DNA of 64,000 nucleotides, taken from contig DASWMJ010000066.1 of assembly GCA_036399775.1 (NCBI GenBank), positions 1 through 64,000 on the forward strand, read 5' to 3'. A model generated the notes under the pieces. It was not told the DNA's origin. It searched no databases and saw only the letters and a list, made by a program, of their open reading frames with translations. Positions 15,778 to 24,718 of the stretch are shown here, piece after piece (position 1 is the first letter of the stretch; each line of letters opens with the position of its first letter). This stretch comes from JADMIH01 sp036399775. GTDB taxonomy: Bacteria; Chloroflexota; Chloroflexia; QHBQ01; JADMIH01. Position numbers and translations under genes: made by a program.

Positions 15778-16326
15778 TCATTCAAACAACTCGGCCACTT
15801 TGCAAGAAAAGCCCGGCAGCACGTCAGGGTGCTCAAGTATATCATCTGCGCTATACGTCCGCGCCAGCCCATTGGCAGTATAAGCAATCACCTCGCGAGT
15901 ACGCGGGTAAACGGTCCACACCAACGGCGTGCCTGCCGACAGGAAATCGCGAACTTTCTCCCGGACTTCCACTTCCGTATCGCTTGGTGAAACAACTTCA
16001 ACTGCTAAGTCGGGTGCCATATGCCCAAAGCCTTCGGAAACGCTCTTCTGCGACATCCAGTCCTCACGCATATAAGATACGTCCGGGCCACGCACCGTAT
16101 CTGGGTTGCGGCTCAAGGTGTAGCCTGCTCTAACCCCTATATAGCCACCTGTGGAACTTTTCGGCCACAGCCGCAACAGTGTCCCAATGGTAAGTACAAC
16201 CATACCATGTTGCGCACCAAGCGGCATGCTCTCAACTACCTCCCCGCGCACAAGTTCTTTATGCTCGCTCCCCGGCAAGCGCGAAAACTCCTCGATGGTC
16301 ATCAGGCGTTGTGCCACAGAACTCAT
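15778..16326 (-). CDS. Uma2-family (DUF820) putative endonuclease, copy 2
   Basis: 182 residues with the same family pattern: KELVRGEVVESMP, GPDVSYM, LAVEVVSPSDTEVEVREKV with the active-site Glu, and a C-terminal VLPGFSCKVAELF. It follows the putative immunity gene on the same strand by 13 bases. Divergence from the neighbouring copy suggests an old duplication or independent acquisition. Confidence 0.88.
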   Translation of the reverse strand: MSSVAQRLMTIEEFSRLPGSEHKELVRGEVVESMPLGAQHGMVVLTIGTLLRLWPKSSTGGYIGVRAGYTLSRNPDTVRGPDVSYMREDWMSQKSVSEGFGHMAPDLAVEVVSPSDTEVEVREKVRDFLSAGTPLVWTVYPRTREVIAYTANGLARTYSADDILEHPDVLPGFSCKVAELFE

Positions 16327-16339
16327 AATTCCATCCTGC

Positions 16340-16750
16340 CTATATCCGTACTGGGGCTACAGGCGTTACATTTAGCTTGCTGGGTTGGTATTCTTCTAAC
16401 TTGGTTTGCAGATCGTCTGTAAGTATGAGAGGGTACTTTCCGGTAGCCTTCAGCTTTTGGAAAACCTGCCGGGCAAACGTATCGATCCACTCTCTGCGTT
16501 CATCGCCATTCCCTGTATTGAGCGCCCTGACTGAGATGTGATATCTGTATTCCCCAAAATTCATGTCCCTATCCGGTTCAAAGTCGTGCTCTCCTACCGT
16601 AAGCACAACCTTTGGAGTACGGATCTCATACCAGGTATCAAGATCGTCTTGGCAGGCTTCCAACTTGAGTGCAAGTAGGGACGCTAGCTCCTGGGCAAAA
16701 TCATCTAGTGGAGCGTCGGTGTCTGCAAATAAGTCTATACTTCTAGCCAT
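16340..16750 (-). CDS. Putative immunity protein for the adjacent CdiA-CT-like toxin
   Basis: An acidic 136-residue protein (N-terminus SIDLFADTDAPLDDF) with no recognised domain. Its start codon immediately follows the toxin stop codon (no gap), and the strongly acidic N-terminal part suits a toxin-neutralising role. The immunity assignment rests on position and charge only. Confidence 0.5.
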   Translation of the reverse strand: MARSIDLFADTDAPLDDFAQELASLLALKLEACQDDLDTWYEIRTPKVVLTVGEHDFEPDRDMNFGEYRYHISVRALNTGNGDERREWIDTFARQVFQKLKATGKYPLILTDDLQTKLEEYQPSKLNVTPVAPVRI

Positions 16751-17215
16751 CTACCCTATCTCCTGAGCAAAATCTGTAGAGGTAATGTCAAACCCATCAC
16801 CAATTATTCTAACACTATCAACTCTACCACGAGTGATACTTCTTGCTCTGGCCAGTCCTCTTTCGCCTTCCACTTCCGACAAACCTGAGCCTAAAGCGTA
16901 TAAGATGATGTGTCGTGCTTGCCCGCCTCGCCTGATCGAATTGTTGATCGAGTTTCTCACAGTCGCGCTGGTGGCATTTCGGTAGAGAACCTTGAACTCA
17001 GTTTGAATGCCGGGATACTCTTTGCTTAACGGCTGCTCCCCTACCAAAGCATCAGCGACCCTTCCGGCCTGCTCGCCTTCCACTAACGCCCTGATATGCT
17101 TGCCCTCGCTCTCAAGAATCTCGGCTATCTTTCTCTCTTCGAGGGAAAACTTTCTCTCTGATTCGTCAATGCTGCCGTGAGCGTGAGCAGTCGGTTTACT
17201 GGCATCAGTATCCAA
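16751..17215 (-). CDS. CdiA C-terminal-like nuclease toxin domain, free-standing
   Basis: 154 residues resembling the tRNase toxin tip of contact-dependent inhibition proteins: ERKFSLEERKIAEILESEG, then a restriction-fold core with D55 (VADALVGE) and E73/K75 (TEFKVLY), then SINNSIRRGGQARHIILYA and SGLSEVEGERGLARA. No signal peptide, filamentous repeat or pretoxin motif is attached, so any delivery must come from elsewhere. It begins six bases after the tal-pgi stop and is followed directly by a putative immunity gene. A TA-like or cargo role is also possible. Confidence 0.6.
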   Translation of the reverse strand: MDTDASKPTAHAHGSIDESERKFSLEERKIAEILESEGKHIRALVEGEQAGRVADALVGEQPLSKEYPGIQTEFKVLYRNATSATVRNSINNSIRRGGQARHIILYALGSGLSEVEGERGLARARSITRGRVDSVRIIGDGFDITSTDFAQEIG

Positions 17216-17221
17216 TCTACA

Positions 17222-20086
17222 TTAGATGCCTAGCGGGGCTACCGCCGCCCTGATAGCCTCCCTTATATGCTCCACACCCTCAGCATGGTCGCCCCTGATG
17301 TGTAGACGTATGGCGCGCCTGCCGTGCTGCTGTAGTGATTGCAGATCGCCTAGTGCCTGGGCGCGGATAAGCGTGCCGAAGCTGAAAGTCTGGCCGGGGA
17401 TGTCCAGGTCGCGCTGTGGGTCGCAGGTGACCTGGATGTACACGCCCCTGTTTGGCCCGCCCTTGTGTAGCTGCCCGGTCGAGTGGAGGAAGCGCGGGCC
17501 GTAGCCAAAAGTAGTCGCCACGCGGAGAGTGTCGCGAATGGCAAGGCGGGCGTCCTGCAATAGCTCTTCGTGCTCTCCCGTACTTGGTATGTAGGCAAGC
17601 GTCGCCACGTAGTCCCCTGGACGCACCGTGCTGAAGAATGCCCTAAGCGCCGACTCCAGCGTGCCTTCCGAGCCTGCACGGGAGAGGGCTTCGCCGTCAC
17701 CATAGAGCGCGAGACTGTTGGCCTCAAGTATGGCATCACCCTCCGGCAGCTTACCCTTCTCCTTGTACACACCCAGGAGGCGCGAAGTATTGTCCTTGCT
17801 CTCCTGCACGTTTGGCTCATCGAAGGGGTCTATGCCCATGACGTGCCCCGCGACCGCCGTCGCCATCTCCCACCTGAAAAACTCCGCCCCCAGGTCGTAT
17901 ATATCCTTCATCTTCAAGCGCACGACCGGCTGCCCGGCATTTTGCAGCTTTTCCAACGCGTGCTCGTAGTCGCCGTTAGCCGAGCCGTCCACTCTCAAAT
18001 ATACGAACAGGCGGTCGCGGCCATACGCGGAGGGGCGTCCAAGCGGCTCCCCGGTCACGGGCACCAGCCCCTTGCCCTCCTTGCCCGTGCTCTCGGCTAT
18101 CAACTGCTCTGCCCAGAGGCCAAAGCTGTCAAGCTCAGGCGTGGTGATTATAGTCACTTTGTCGCGGCCCGCCTTGTACGCCTCACCCATGATAGTGCCG
18201 AGCCATACGCCGGGGTTGTCCTCCGCGTTGACGCATGGCGCGCACGCTTCGGTCATGGTCTCTGCCCTGTCGAGCAACTTGTCTATGTCCATACCGAGCA
18301 GCGCGGCGGGCACCATCCCAAAGTAGGAGAGAGCAGAATAGCGCCCGCCTATATCTGCCATGTTCAGAAATGTGCGCCGGAACCCCTCCTCTTTAGCCAG
18401 CGTCTCCAGCGACGAGCCTGGGTCGGTGATAGCAACGAAGTTCTCGCCCGCCTTCGGACCCTTCGACACATTCACCTTCTCGCGGAAGTGGCGATAGAAG
18501 CTGATGGTCTCGGTGGTGCCGCCCGACTTGGTAGCCACGATGAATAGGCTGTCCGCCGGGTCAATACGCCGCTCTATAGCCGTTATCGTGCCGGGGTCCG
18601 TAGAGTCGAGCATGAAGAAGCGCGGGTACCCTTCCTTCGACCCGAATACGCGGTTCAGCACCTCAGGCGCAAGGGATGAGCCACCCATGCCGAGCAGCAC
18701 GACGCTCTTATACCCCGCCTCCTGCACCTCTTTGGCGAACCCCTTCAGGTCGTCCGCGCGGTCCTGCATCAGCGACACCACGCGCAGCCACCCCAGGCGG
18801 TTCTTTATCGTCTTTTTGGCCTCGTCGTCTTGCTTCCAGATGGACGGGTCTTTCTCCCATATCTTGGAGGCTACCTGGTTCCCTCCGATACGCCGCAGGC
18901 CCTCCTGGACCTGCGGCTCAAGCCCCCCCAGGCTGGCCGCGTACCTTTCCGACAGCCCCGACATGAGCGTCTCACGCTTGCTACCGATGCACTCCGCGAG
19001 CGTGTCAAAGCTCTTTGTAAACGACTGCACGCCCTCGACCGTCAGTTCGTGGGTTATCTGGTCGAGCGAGATGCCCAACTCTTCCAACTGGGCCAACTGC
19101 CGCTTAGCAAGGTCGAGATCTTTGTCTATAGTGCGGGCCGCCACCCCGTGGTCCCTGAAGGCGATGATGGTCTGCGGCGGCATGGTATTCACCGTGTCGG
19201 GGCCGATAAGCTCTTCCACGTAGATTACGTCCCGGTAGTTGGGGTTCTTGGTGGAGGTGGACGCCCACAGGGGACGCTGCACTCGCGCGCCCTTTGCTGC
19301 CAACTTCTCCCATCGCTCCCCGCTGAACACCCGCTGAAACTCCTCGTAGGCCAGCTTGCTGTTGTTGATGGCGGTCGTCCCCAGCAGTCCCTTGATGATT
19401 GCCTGCTTTTCCGGGTCTTGCTCTTTCTTGAGCAGATCTTCCAACGCCTTGTCTGCCTTCGTGTCCACGCGGCTCACGAAGAAGGAGGCCACCGACGCTA
19501 TCTTGTCTACCGGCTTGCCCTCCGCGACCCGCCGCTCCAGCGCTTTCAGGTAAGCTTCCATTACCTCCCTGTGTACCTCCACCGAGAAGATAAGCGTGAT
19601 ATTGACGTTTATGCCCCTGTAAAGTAATTCCTCTATGGCGGGGATGCCCTCGGCGGTAGCGGGCACCTTTATAAATATGTTCGGGCGTTTTGTGAGGTCG
19701 CTGAACTCAAGCGCCTCCTTGATGGTGCCCTCCGTATCGTGCGCCAGGCTGGGCGCTACCTCGATGGAGATGTAGCCGTCTAGCCCGTCCGTGCGGTCGT
19801 ACACCTGCCGGAAGATGTCGGCGGCGTTGGAAACGTCCTCTACTATGAGTATCTTGTATATGTCGTCGGCGCTCTTACCCTGCCGCACAAGCTCGTCTAT
19901 GCCTGCGTCGTAGTCGGTAGAGCCTGATATGGCCTTCTCGAAGATTGTGGGGTTGGCGGTAACGCCCACCACCCCCCAATCTATCATACGCTGCATCTCG
20001 CCGGAGGTGATGTCCCCCCTGCGTATGTTGTCCAGCCACACGCTCTGTCCGAAGTCGGCCAATTGCTGTAATGGTGTCTTGTCCAT
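17222..20086 (-). CDS. tal-pgi: Bifunctional transaldolase / glucose-6-phosphate isomerase
   Basis: A natural fusion of two sugar-phosphate enzymes in 954 residues. Residues 1-365 are transaldolase (GVTANPTIFEKAISGS, and the Schiff-base lysine in IFIKVPATAEG). Residues about 390-950 are phosphoglucose isomerase (VVLLGMGGSSLAPEVL, the phosphate-binding SIS motif VATKSGGTTETISFY, and MGIDPFDEPNVQESK). The fusion would link erythrose/sedoheptulose phosphate recycling to regeneration of glucose 6-phosphate for the oxidative branch. It belongs to the tkt-DUF4396-tal/pgi run, 29 bases after DUF4396. Confidence 0.96.
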   Translation of the reverse strand: MDKTPLQQLADFGQSVWLDNIRRGDITSGEMQRMIDWGVVGVTANPTIFEKAISGSTDYDAGIDELVRQGKSADDIYKILIVEDVSNAADIFRQVYDRTDGLDGYISIEVAPSLAHDTEGTIKEALEFSDLTKRPNIFIKVPATAEGIPAIEELLYRGINVNITLIFSVEVHREVMEAYLKALERRVAEGKPVDKIASVASFFVSRVDTKADKALEDLLKKEQDPEKQAIIKGLLGTTAINNSKLAYEEFQRVFSGERWEKLAAKGARVQRPLWASTSTKNPNYRDVIYVEELIGPDTVNTMPPQTIIAFRDHGVAARTIDKDLDLAKRQLAQLEELGISLDQITHELTVEGVQSFTKSFDTLAECIGSKRETLMSGLSERYAASLGGLEPQVQEGLRRIGGNQVASKIWEKDPSIWKQDDEAKKTIKNRLGWLRVVSLMQDRADDLKGFAKEVQEAGYKSVVLLGMGGSSLAPEVLNRVFGSKEGYPRFFMLDSTDPGTITAIERRIDPADSLFIVATKSGGTTETISFYRHFREKVNVSKGPKAGENFVAITDPGSSLETLAKEEGFRRTFLNMADIGGRYSALSYFGMVPAALLGMDIDKLLDRAETMTEACAPCVNAEDNPGVWLGTIMGEAYKAGRDKVTIITTPELDSFGLWAEQLIAESTGKEGKGLVPVTGEPLGRPSAYGRDRLFVYLRVDGSANGDYEHALEKLQNAGQPVVRLKMKDIYDLGAEFFRWEMATAVAGHVMGIDPFDEPNVQESKDNTSRLLGVYKEKGKLPEGDAILEANSLALYGDGEALSRAGSEGTLESALRAFFSTVRPGDYVATLAYIPSTGEHEELLQDARLAIRDTLRVATTFGYGPRFLHSTGQLHKGGPNRGVYIQVTCDPQRDLDIPGQTFSFGTLIRAQALGDLQSLQQHGRRAIRLHIRGDHAEGVEHIREAIRAAVAPLGI

Positions 20087-20115
20087 GTTATGCTCCTATT
20101 TTTCTTTGAACGTAT

Positions 20116-20586
20116 CTAATGCCCGTGACGGCTATGCACGACCGCATGCCCTTTACCCTGGCGTATCAGCCACAGGTTGACTGGAAAAGCCACCGCGAAC
20201 GCTACAATCAGCGCGAACGCCAGGCTCCCCCAGAACAGCAGGCTGACCAGCCCCGCGTCCATAGCGCCCGGTATGACCAATATGATCGCGTTGTCCACGA
20301 TCTCCATGACGACAATCGAAAGCGTATCGGCGGCGAAGGCCAGCCTCGCAGCCTGCGCGAAAGTCATCCCGCCCGCGAGCAATGGCCGCAACGTGAGGCC
20401 GTAGCCGAAGATGAAGGCCAGCACCACCGCGAGCGCTATAGAAGGTAAGTCGTGCCAGCCCAGGGCCGTAGCTATCACCAACCCTAGCACCTCACCGATA
20501 CCGCACCCCGTCAGGCAGTGCAGCGTCGCGCTGAACGCCAGCCTGGGCGCGGAGGGTTTGGTAGCGTGTGCGGTGTGCATCATCAA
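20116..20586 (-). CDS. DUF4396-family integral membrane protein
   Basis: 156 residues with four to five membrane segments. The signature ATLHCLTGCGIGEVLGLVIA near the N-terminus is typical of the family. His-rich ends (MMMHTAHATK and VVHSRHGH) suggest metal contact. The function is unknown. It lies between tkt and tal-pgi on the same strand, but nothing else ties it to sugar metabolism. Confidence 0.8.
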   Translation of the reverse strand: MMMHTAHATKPSAPRLAFSATLHCLTGCGIGEVLGLVIATALGWHDLPSIALAVVLAFIFGYGLTLRPLLAGGMTFAQAARLAFAADTLSIVVMEIVDNAIILVIPGAMDAGLVSLLFWGSLAFALIVAFAVAFPVNLWLIRQGKGHAVVHSRHGH

Positions 20587-20635
20587 ACTTCTATTCTCTA
20601 GTGAACTCCACGTCTAGGCGTCTCGCCGGCGACCA

Positions 20636-22813
20636 TTAACTCTGTTTCTCGGCTGGTGTCTCTGACTGTGTTTGGGTGGTCATCGACTTTTCGAGTTCGC
20701 GCTCGTGGGGGGCGTGGCCGTCGCCGTGCTGGTCGGGTAGCACCTTCTCTTCGGGTTGGGCGGGAGGAACCGGGTCGCGGCGGCCCATGAGGGCCAAGCC
20801 GTGCTGCACGACGTTGTCGGGGGTGAAGCCGTACTTCTCGAAGATGATCTCGGCGGGGGCGGACGCGCCGTAAGTCTCCACCCCTATTATACTCCCCTCG
20901 GTGCCGACCCACTTATGCCAGCCCATAGGCGAGCCTGCCTCTACCGCCAGCCGCTTCTTGACATCGGGTGGCAGCACTTCGTCCCGGTAAGACTGGTCCT
21001 GCTCCTCGAACAACTCCCAGCAGGGCATCGAGACGACGCGGGTCTTTATCCCCTGCTCTTGCAGCCTGGGCCGCGCTTCCAACGCCCACTGCACTTCCGA
21101 GCCGGTAGAGATGATTATCAGATCGGGCCTGCCGCCGTCCGCCTCCGCGAGTATATACGCGCCGCGCAACACACCTTCCGCGGGGCCAACCTCGCTTCTA
21201 TTGAAGGTAGGCAGTTTCTGGCGGCTGAGGATGAGGCAGGTAGGGCCATCCCGCCTGGTCAAGGCCACCTTCCACGCATATGTGCTCTCATTCGCATCGG
21301 CTGGGCGCACCGTCCACATATTGGGCACCGAGCGCAAACCCGCCAATTGCTCCACAGGTTCGTGCGTGGGGCCGTCTTCTCCCAGGCCGATGCTGTCGTG
21401 CGTGTAGACCATGATGGTCGGTATCTTCATTATCGCAGCCAGGCGCAGGGGTGGGCGCATGTAGTCGTAGAAGATGAGGAAGGTCGAGCCGAACGGGATA
21501 ACACCCTTGTGCAGCACCATGCCGTTGAGGATAGACCCCATCGCGTGCTCCCGGATGCCGTAGTGGACGTTGCGTGCCGCGAAGTTGTCGCCTTCCAGGT
21601 CGCCGCCACCCTTGATGTATGCGCTCGTAGAGGGATACAGGTCCGCCGCCCCACTGAGTAGGTTGGGTATCTTCTTGGCGAGCACCTGTATTACCTCACC
21701 CGACGACGAGCGAGTGGCGACCGCGCCCTTCTCCGGCTTGAACTCAGGCAATTCGTCGTCCCAACCTTCAGGCAGGCCGCCTGAGATGAACAGCTTGTAC
21801 TCAGAAGCGGCTTCGGGGAACTCTCGTTCGTAAGCATCCATCCGCTCCTGCCAGGCGCGCTGTTCCTCTTCACCCTTCAGCACCGCTTGGCGGCAATGTT
21901 GCAGTGCCTCGTCGGGCACGTAGAAAGGCTCTTCCCAGGGCCAGCCGAGGTTCTGCTTGGTGAGAATTACCTCCTCCTTGCCGAGCGGGCTGCCGTGTGC
22001 CTCCGACGTGTCGGCCTTGTTGGGCGAGCCGTATGCTATGACCGACTTCACGATGATGAGGGAGGGCTTACCCTCTTCCTCCTGGGCAGCTTTGATAGCC
22101 TTCCGTAAAGCGTCCAGGTCGTTCACGTCGCTAATGCGCTGGACGTGCCACCCGTATGCCTCAAACCGCTTGCCCACATCCTCCTGGAATGCCAGGTTGG
22201 TGTGCCCGTCAATCGTGATGTTGTTGTCATCATAGAAATAGATCAGCTTGCCCAGCTTGAGGAACCCCGCGATGGAAGCGGCCTCGGCGGACACCCCCTC
22301 CATCAGGTCGCCGTCGCTGCATATGGCGTAAGTGTAGTGGTCAATAATGTCGTGCCCAGGCTTGTTGAATCGGGTAGCCAGCCAGCGCTCGGCTATCGCC
22401 ATGCCCACGCCGTTGCCGAACCCCTGCCCCAGCGGCCCTGTGGTGGTCTCCACGCCGGGCGTGTGGCTGTACTCCGGGTGGCCCGGCGTCTTAGATCCCC
22501 ACTGCCGGAAGTTCTTCAGGTCGTCCAGCCCCAAATCATAACCCGTCAGGTATAGTGCAGAGTATTGAAGGATACAAGCGTGCCCCGCCGACAGTATGAA
22601 GCGGTCGCGGTTCTGCCAGTGCGGGTCGCGCGGGTTGTGCCGCATCACCTCCGTATAGAGTAGGTAGGCGAGCGGAGCAAGCGCCATACCCGTACCTGGG
22701 TGCCCGGCATTCGCCTGCTGTGGCCCATCCATCGAGAGGGTGCGGATAGTGTTGATGCTAAGCTGGTCTATATCCATGCCATAGAATTGGGTTTTCTCTT
22801 TCTGGTCTATCAC
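20636..22813 (-). CDS. tkt: Transketolase
   Basis: Thiamine-diphosphate enzyme transferring two-carbon units between pentose and heptose or tetrose phosphates. Family motifs are DGPQQANAGHPGTGMALAP, the ThDP-binding GDLMEGVSAEAASIAG region ending near DDNNITIDG, GIREHAMGSI, and SIGLGEDGPTHEPVEQLA. A GTG at 22813 lies eight bases after aggag and is the best start (725 aa); a longer frame upstream lacks support. The last 50 residues (PVPPAQPEEKVLPDQHGDGH and on) are an unusual hydrophilic tail beyond the normal end. Confidence 0.96.
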   Translation of the reverse strand: MIDQKEKTQFYGMDIDQLSINTIRTLSMDGPQQANAGHPGTGMALAPLAYLLYTEVMRHNPRDPHWQNRDRFILSAGHACILQYSALYLTGYDLGLDDLKNFRQWGSKTPGHPEYSHTPGVETTTGPLGQGFGNGVGMAIAERWLATRFNKPGHDIIDHYTYAICSDGDLMEGVSAEAASIAGFLKLGKLIYFYDDNNITIDGHTNLAFQEDVGKRFEAYGWHVQRISDVNDLDALRKAIKAAQEEEGKPSLIIVKSVIAYGSPNKADTSEAHGSPLGKEEVILTKQNLGWPWEEPFYVPDEALQHCRQAVLKGEEEQRAWQERMDAYEREFPEAASEYKLFISGGLPEGWDDELPEFKPEKGAVATRSSSGEVIQVLAKKIPNLLSGAADLYPSTSAYIKGGGDLEGDNFAARNVHYGIREHAMGSILNGMVLHKGVIPFGSTFLIFYDYMRPPLRLAAIMKIPTIMVYTHDSIGLGEDGPTHEPVEQLAGLRSVPNMWTVRPADANESTYAWKVALTRRDGPTCLILSRQKLPTFNRSEVGPAEGVLRGAYILAEADGGRPDLIIISTGSEVQWALEARPRLQEQGIKTRVVSMPCWELFEEQDQSYRDEVLPPDVKKRLAVEAGSPMGWHKWVGTEGSIIGVETYGASAPAEIIFEKYGFTPDNVVQHGLALMGRRDPVPPAQPEEKVLPDQHGDGHAPHERELEKSMTTQTQSETPAEKQS

Positions 22814-22979
22814 AATGGAGTCTCCTGGTCCTGTCATGCAGTATCGTATAAGCAAGAAATTACGGGTTAAGAAAGAAGATTACGTCCCTGTACCACTACT
22901 CGTACAGCACGCAATATGCCAACAACAATGCTAATGCAAACTGGGTGGATGCCAGACGTAAGCGAACCCACTAACCCTT

Positions 22980-23007
22980 GTCATTCTGAGCGCAGCGAAG
23001 AATCTCG
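22980..23007. repeat. Widespread 'gtcattctgagcgcagcgaagaatctcg'-type repeat
   Basis: The sequence cattctgagcgcagcgaaga is a short interspersed repeat that I recognise from many unrelated bacterial genomes. A partial copy lies at 196-232. Confidence 0.6.
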
Positions 23008-23080
23008 TCCCTCGCGCATTCTCTCGCCGTTGCATCTCACTCAGCTTGAGCGGTGTTTACCCTGCACAAAGATGGCAAGA

Positions 23081-23109
23081 TTGACGTACATAAGGGTGTA
23101 TGCTACCAT
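23081..23109 (+). promoter_or_regulatory. Promoter, TTGACG-N17-TACCAT
   Basis: A -35 box TTGACG (23081-23086), a spacer of 17 and TACCAT (23104-23109) lie 32 bases upstream of the antitoxin ATG. The weak -10 leaves some doubt. Confidence 0.45.
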
Positions 23110-23141
23110 CATATTGGCGGCATAGACCGAGGGAGGGAATT

Positions 23142-23441
23142 ATGAAGAGAGATAAACCTGATAACTCACCCAAGCAGCAGGCTGTGAAAGATGCTGGTGG
23201 TGCCGGGGTTATCGACTATGATACTGTTCTCAGAGTCGTCCAGGGCTGGACGCCCGCGATGCGTGCCGCCTTGATGCACAATATCCTGGATACGCTAGCA
23301 CAGCAGGCGGAAGCGCCACGACCAAAGCGCAACACTTTGGACCGCGCTTTGGGTCTTGCTAAAGTTCCCGGTCAGCCCGCCCCCTCTGATGAGGAAGTAG
23401 AGCAATGGCTGGACGAGCGCCGCATGGAAAAGTACGGTTAA
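23142..23441 (+). CDS. Putative antitoxin of a VapBC-type pair
   Basis: 99 residues starting at an ATG preceded by gggaggg. It is charged and helical, with no obvious DNA-binding motif at the front. The C-terminal part (SDEEVEQWLDERRMEKYG) resembles toxin-binding tails of VapB-like antitoxins. The stop codon overlaps the start of the PIN reading frame by one base (TAATG), the usual antitoxin-toxin coupling. Confidence 0.6.
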   Translation: MKRDKPDNSPKQQAVKDAGGAGVIDYDTVLRVVQGWTPAMRAALMHNILDTLAQQAEAPRPKRNTLDRALGLAKVPGQPAPSDEEVEQWLDERRMEKYG

Positions 23442-23878
23442 TGCGTGTCCTGCTTGATACCAACATCGTGCTTGATGTTCTTCTGGAACGCGAACCCTTT
23501 GTTCAAGTCGCAAAGCGCGTCTGGCAGGCTGCTGATGAGGCGCTAATTGCCTGATACGTTACAGCTTCCACCATCACGGACATCTATTATATTGTTAGAA
23601 AGACCGTAGGATTACAGAAGGCACATAAAGCCGTTCATGTGTGCCTGGACGCTTTTGAGATTTGCACAGTTGACCGTCAGGCTCTTGAACTGGCCGCCAT
23701 TCAGGAAGGCGACTTTGAAGATAACCTACAAATCGTCTGCGCTACTATTGCTAACGTTGATGCTATAGTAACCCGCGATAAGACCGGCTTCAAGAGCGCG
23801 ACCCTGCCTATCATGTCGCCGGAGGAAGTTGTCCAGAGGCTCACCAACCCCGGGCTAACTGAGAGCGCAGAGGTCTGA
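23441..23878 (+). pseudogene. PIN-domain (VapC-type) toxin interrupted by an in-frame TGA
   Basis: The frame starts MRVLLDTNIVLDVLLERE, the classic PIN N-terminus with the first catalytic Asp (D6), and continues in the same frame to 23878 with ITDIYYIVRK, EGDFEDNLQIVCATIANVDA and IVTRDKTGF, which hold the later acidic residues. Codon 38 (23552-23554) is TGA in the context ..LIA-stop-YVTAS... The flanks are in frame and well conserved, so one substitution (for example GGA to TGA) explains it. The product would be a 37-residue fragment unless the stop is read through. A sequencing error is the alternative. Confidence 0.75.
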
Positions 23879-23902
23879 GACGTAAGTCGTGTTGGGCGAC
23901 GC

Positions 23903-24685
23903 TTATGGAGTTGATGCCGGGGATTGTTGAAGCTGCTCACGGAATGGCGTGTAATCAGCCTTTAGCACTGCGCCGGTCTGCGCGTCAACGTCAAACGACA
24001 TGTCCCACATGTCAAAAAGAGCTTTATCACCATCGCTGTACGTTATGAGCCATCGCGTGGCAGGCTCATCAAGGTTGAGGATCATCAAGGGGGAGAGCTT
24101 ACGCCCATTAGCGTGATTGACCACGTCTTGCCACGTAAGCTCCCCGGCGGCACGAGGGCCGAGCTTAACGGCGGCGATGCGTTTCGCATAATCACCCTGC
24201 TTCGGCACGAAACGCTCATAAAAATCTTTATCGAAAGCCTGCCTCTGCGTCACCTTGACGGTTGATGCGGGCATGTCATCCCTTATTGTCAGGCTGATGT
24301 CGTTACCCGTAGGGCTTACGTAACGAAACTCGACCTCCAACACCTTCTGATAATCCCAGTTTGGCGGGCGATACGCGACAGGTGCCGCGCCAACGTCATG
24401 TAATACGGCGGTCTTGTCTACCCTGGCTATCTCAGCCTGAGCCGCAGCCACAATTTCATCCCATGAGGCAGCAGGGCCTGAAGGATTGCTGTAGCAGTTC
24501 AAAAACAGGCACTTGGCCTGCCCACCTCCCAATAGAGCCATCGGAATAATGACGGCAGCGCAAATACCGACAATCACCAACAGAGACAACCCCACAATCA
24601 GTGGCACCCTCAGTGGCATCCTTTTACGGTGTCGTGGGTTTTGCCTATCGGGCTGGTCGGGCGGAGGTGGCGGCACGTAGCTCAT
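23903..24685 (-). CDS. Hypothetical single-pass membrane protein
   Basis: 260 residues with a Pro-rich cytoplasmic start (MSYVPPPPPDQPDRQ), one membrane helix (about residues 27-52, VPLIVGLSLLVIVGICAAVI) and an exported domain with two close cysteines (CLFLNC). The outer domain has mixed alpha/beta character and no recognised family. It follows degV on the same strand after 33 bases. Confidence 0.7.
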   Translation of the reverse strand: MSYVPPPPPDQPDRQNPRHRKRMPLRVPLIVGLSLLVIVGICAAVIIPMALLGGGQAKCLFLNCYSNPSGPAASWDEIVAAAQAEIARVDKTAVLHDVGAAPVAYRPPNWDYQKVLEVEFRYVSPTGNDISLTIRDDMPASTVKVTQRQAFDKDFYERFVPKQGDYAKRIAAVKLGPRAAGELTWQDVVNHANGRKLSPLMILNLDEPATRWLITYSDGDKALFDMWDMSFDVDAQTGAVLKADYTPFREQLQQSPASTP

Positions 24686-24718
24686 AAGTCTACCGCTTCT
24701 GGCTTGATGGTGAGGGGT

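Larger units (their letters stand above)
22814..23141. other. Gene-free region with a widespread short repeat and a promoter
   Basis: It separates the divergent tkt and antitoxin genes. It contains the repeat at 22980-23007 and the promoter at 23081-23109. No credible coding frame was found. Confidence 0.5.
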
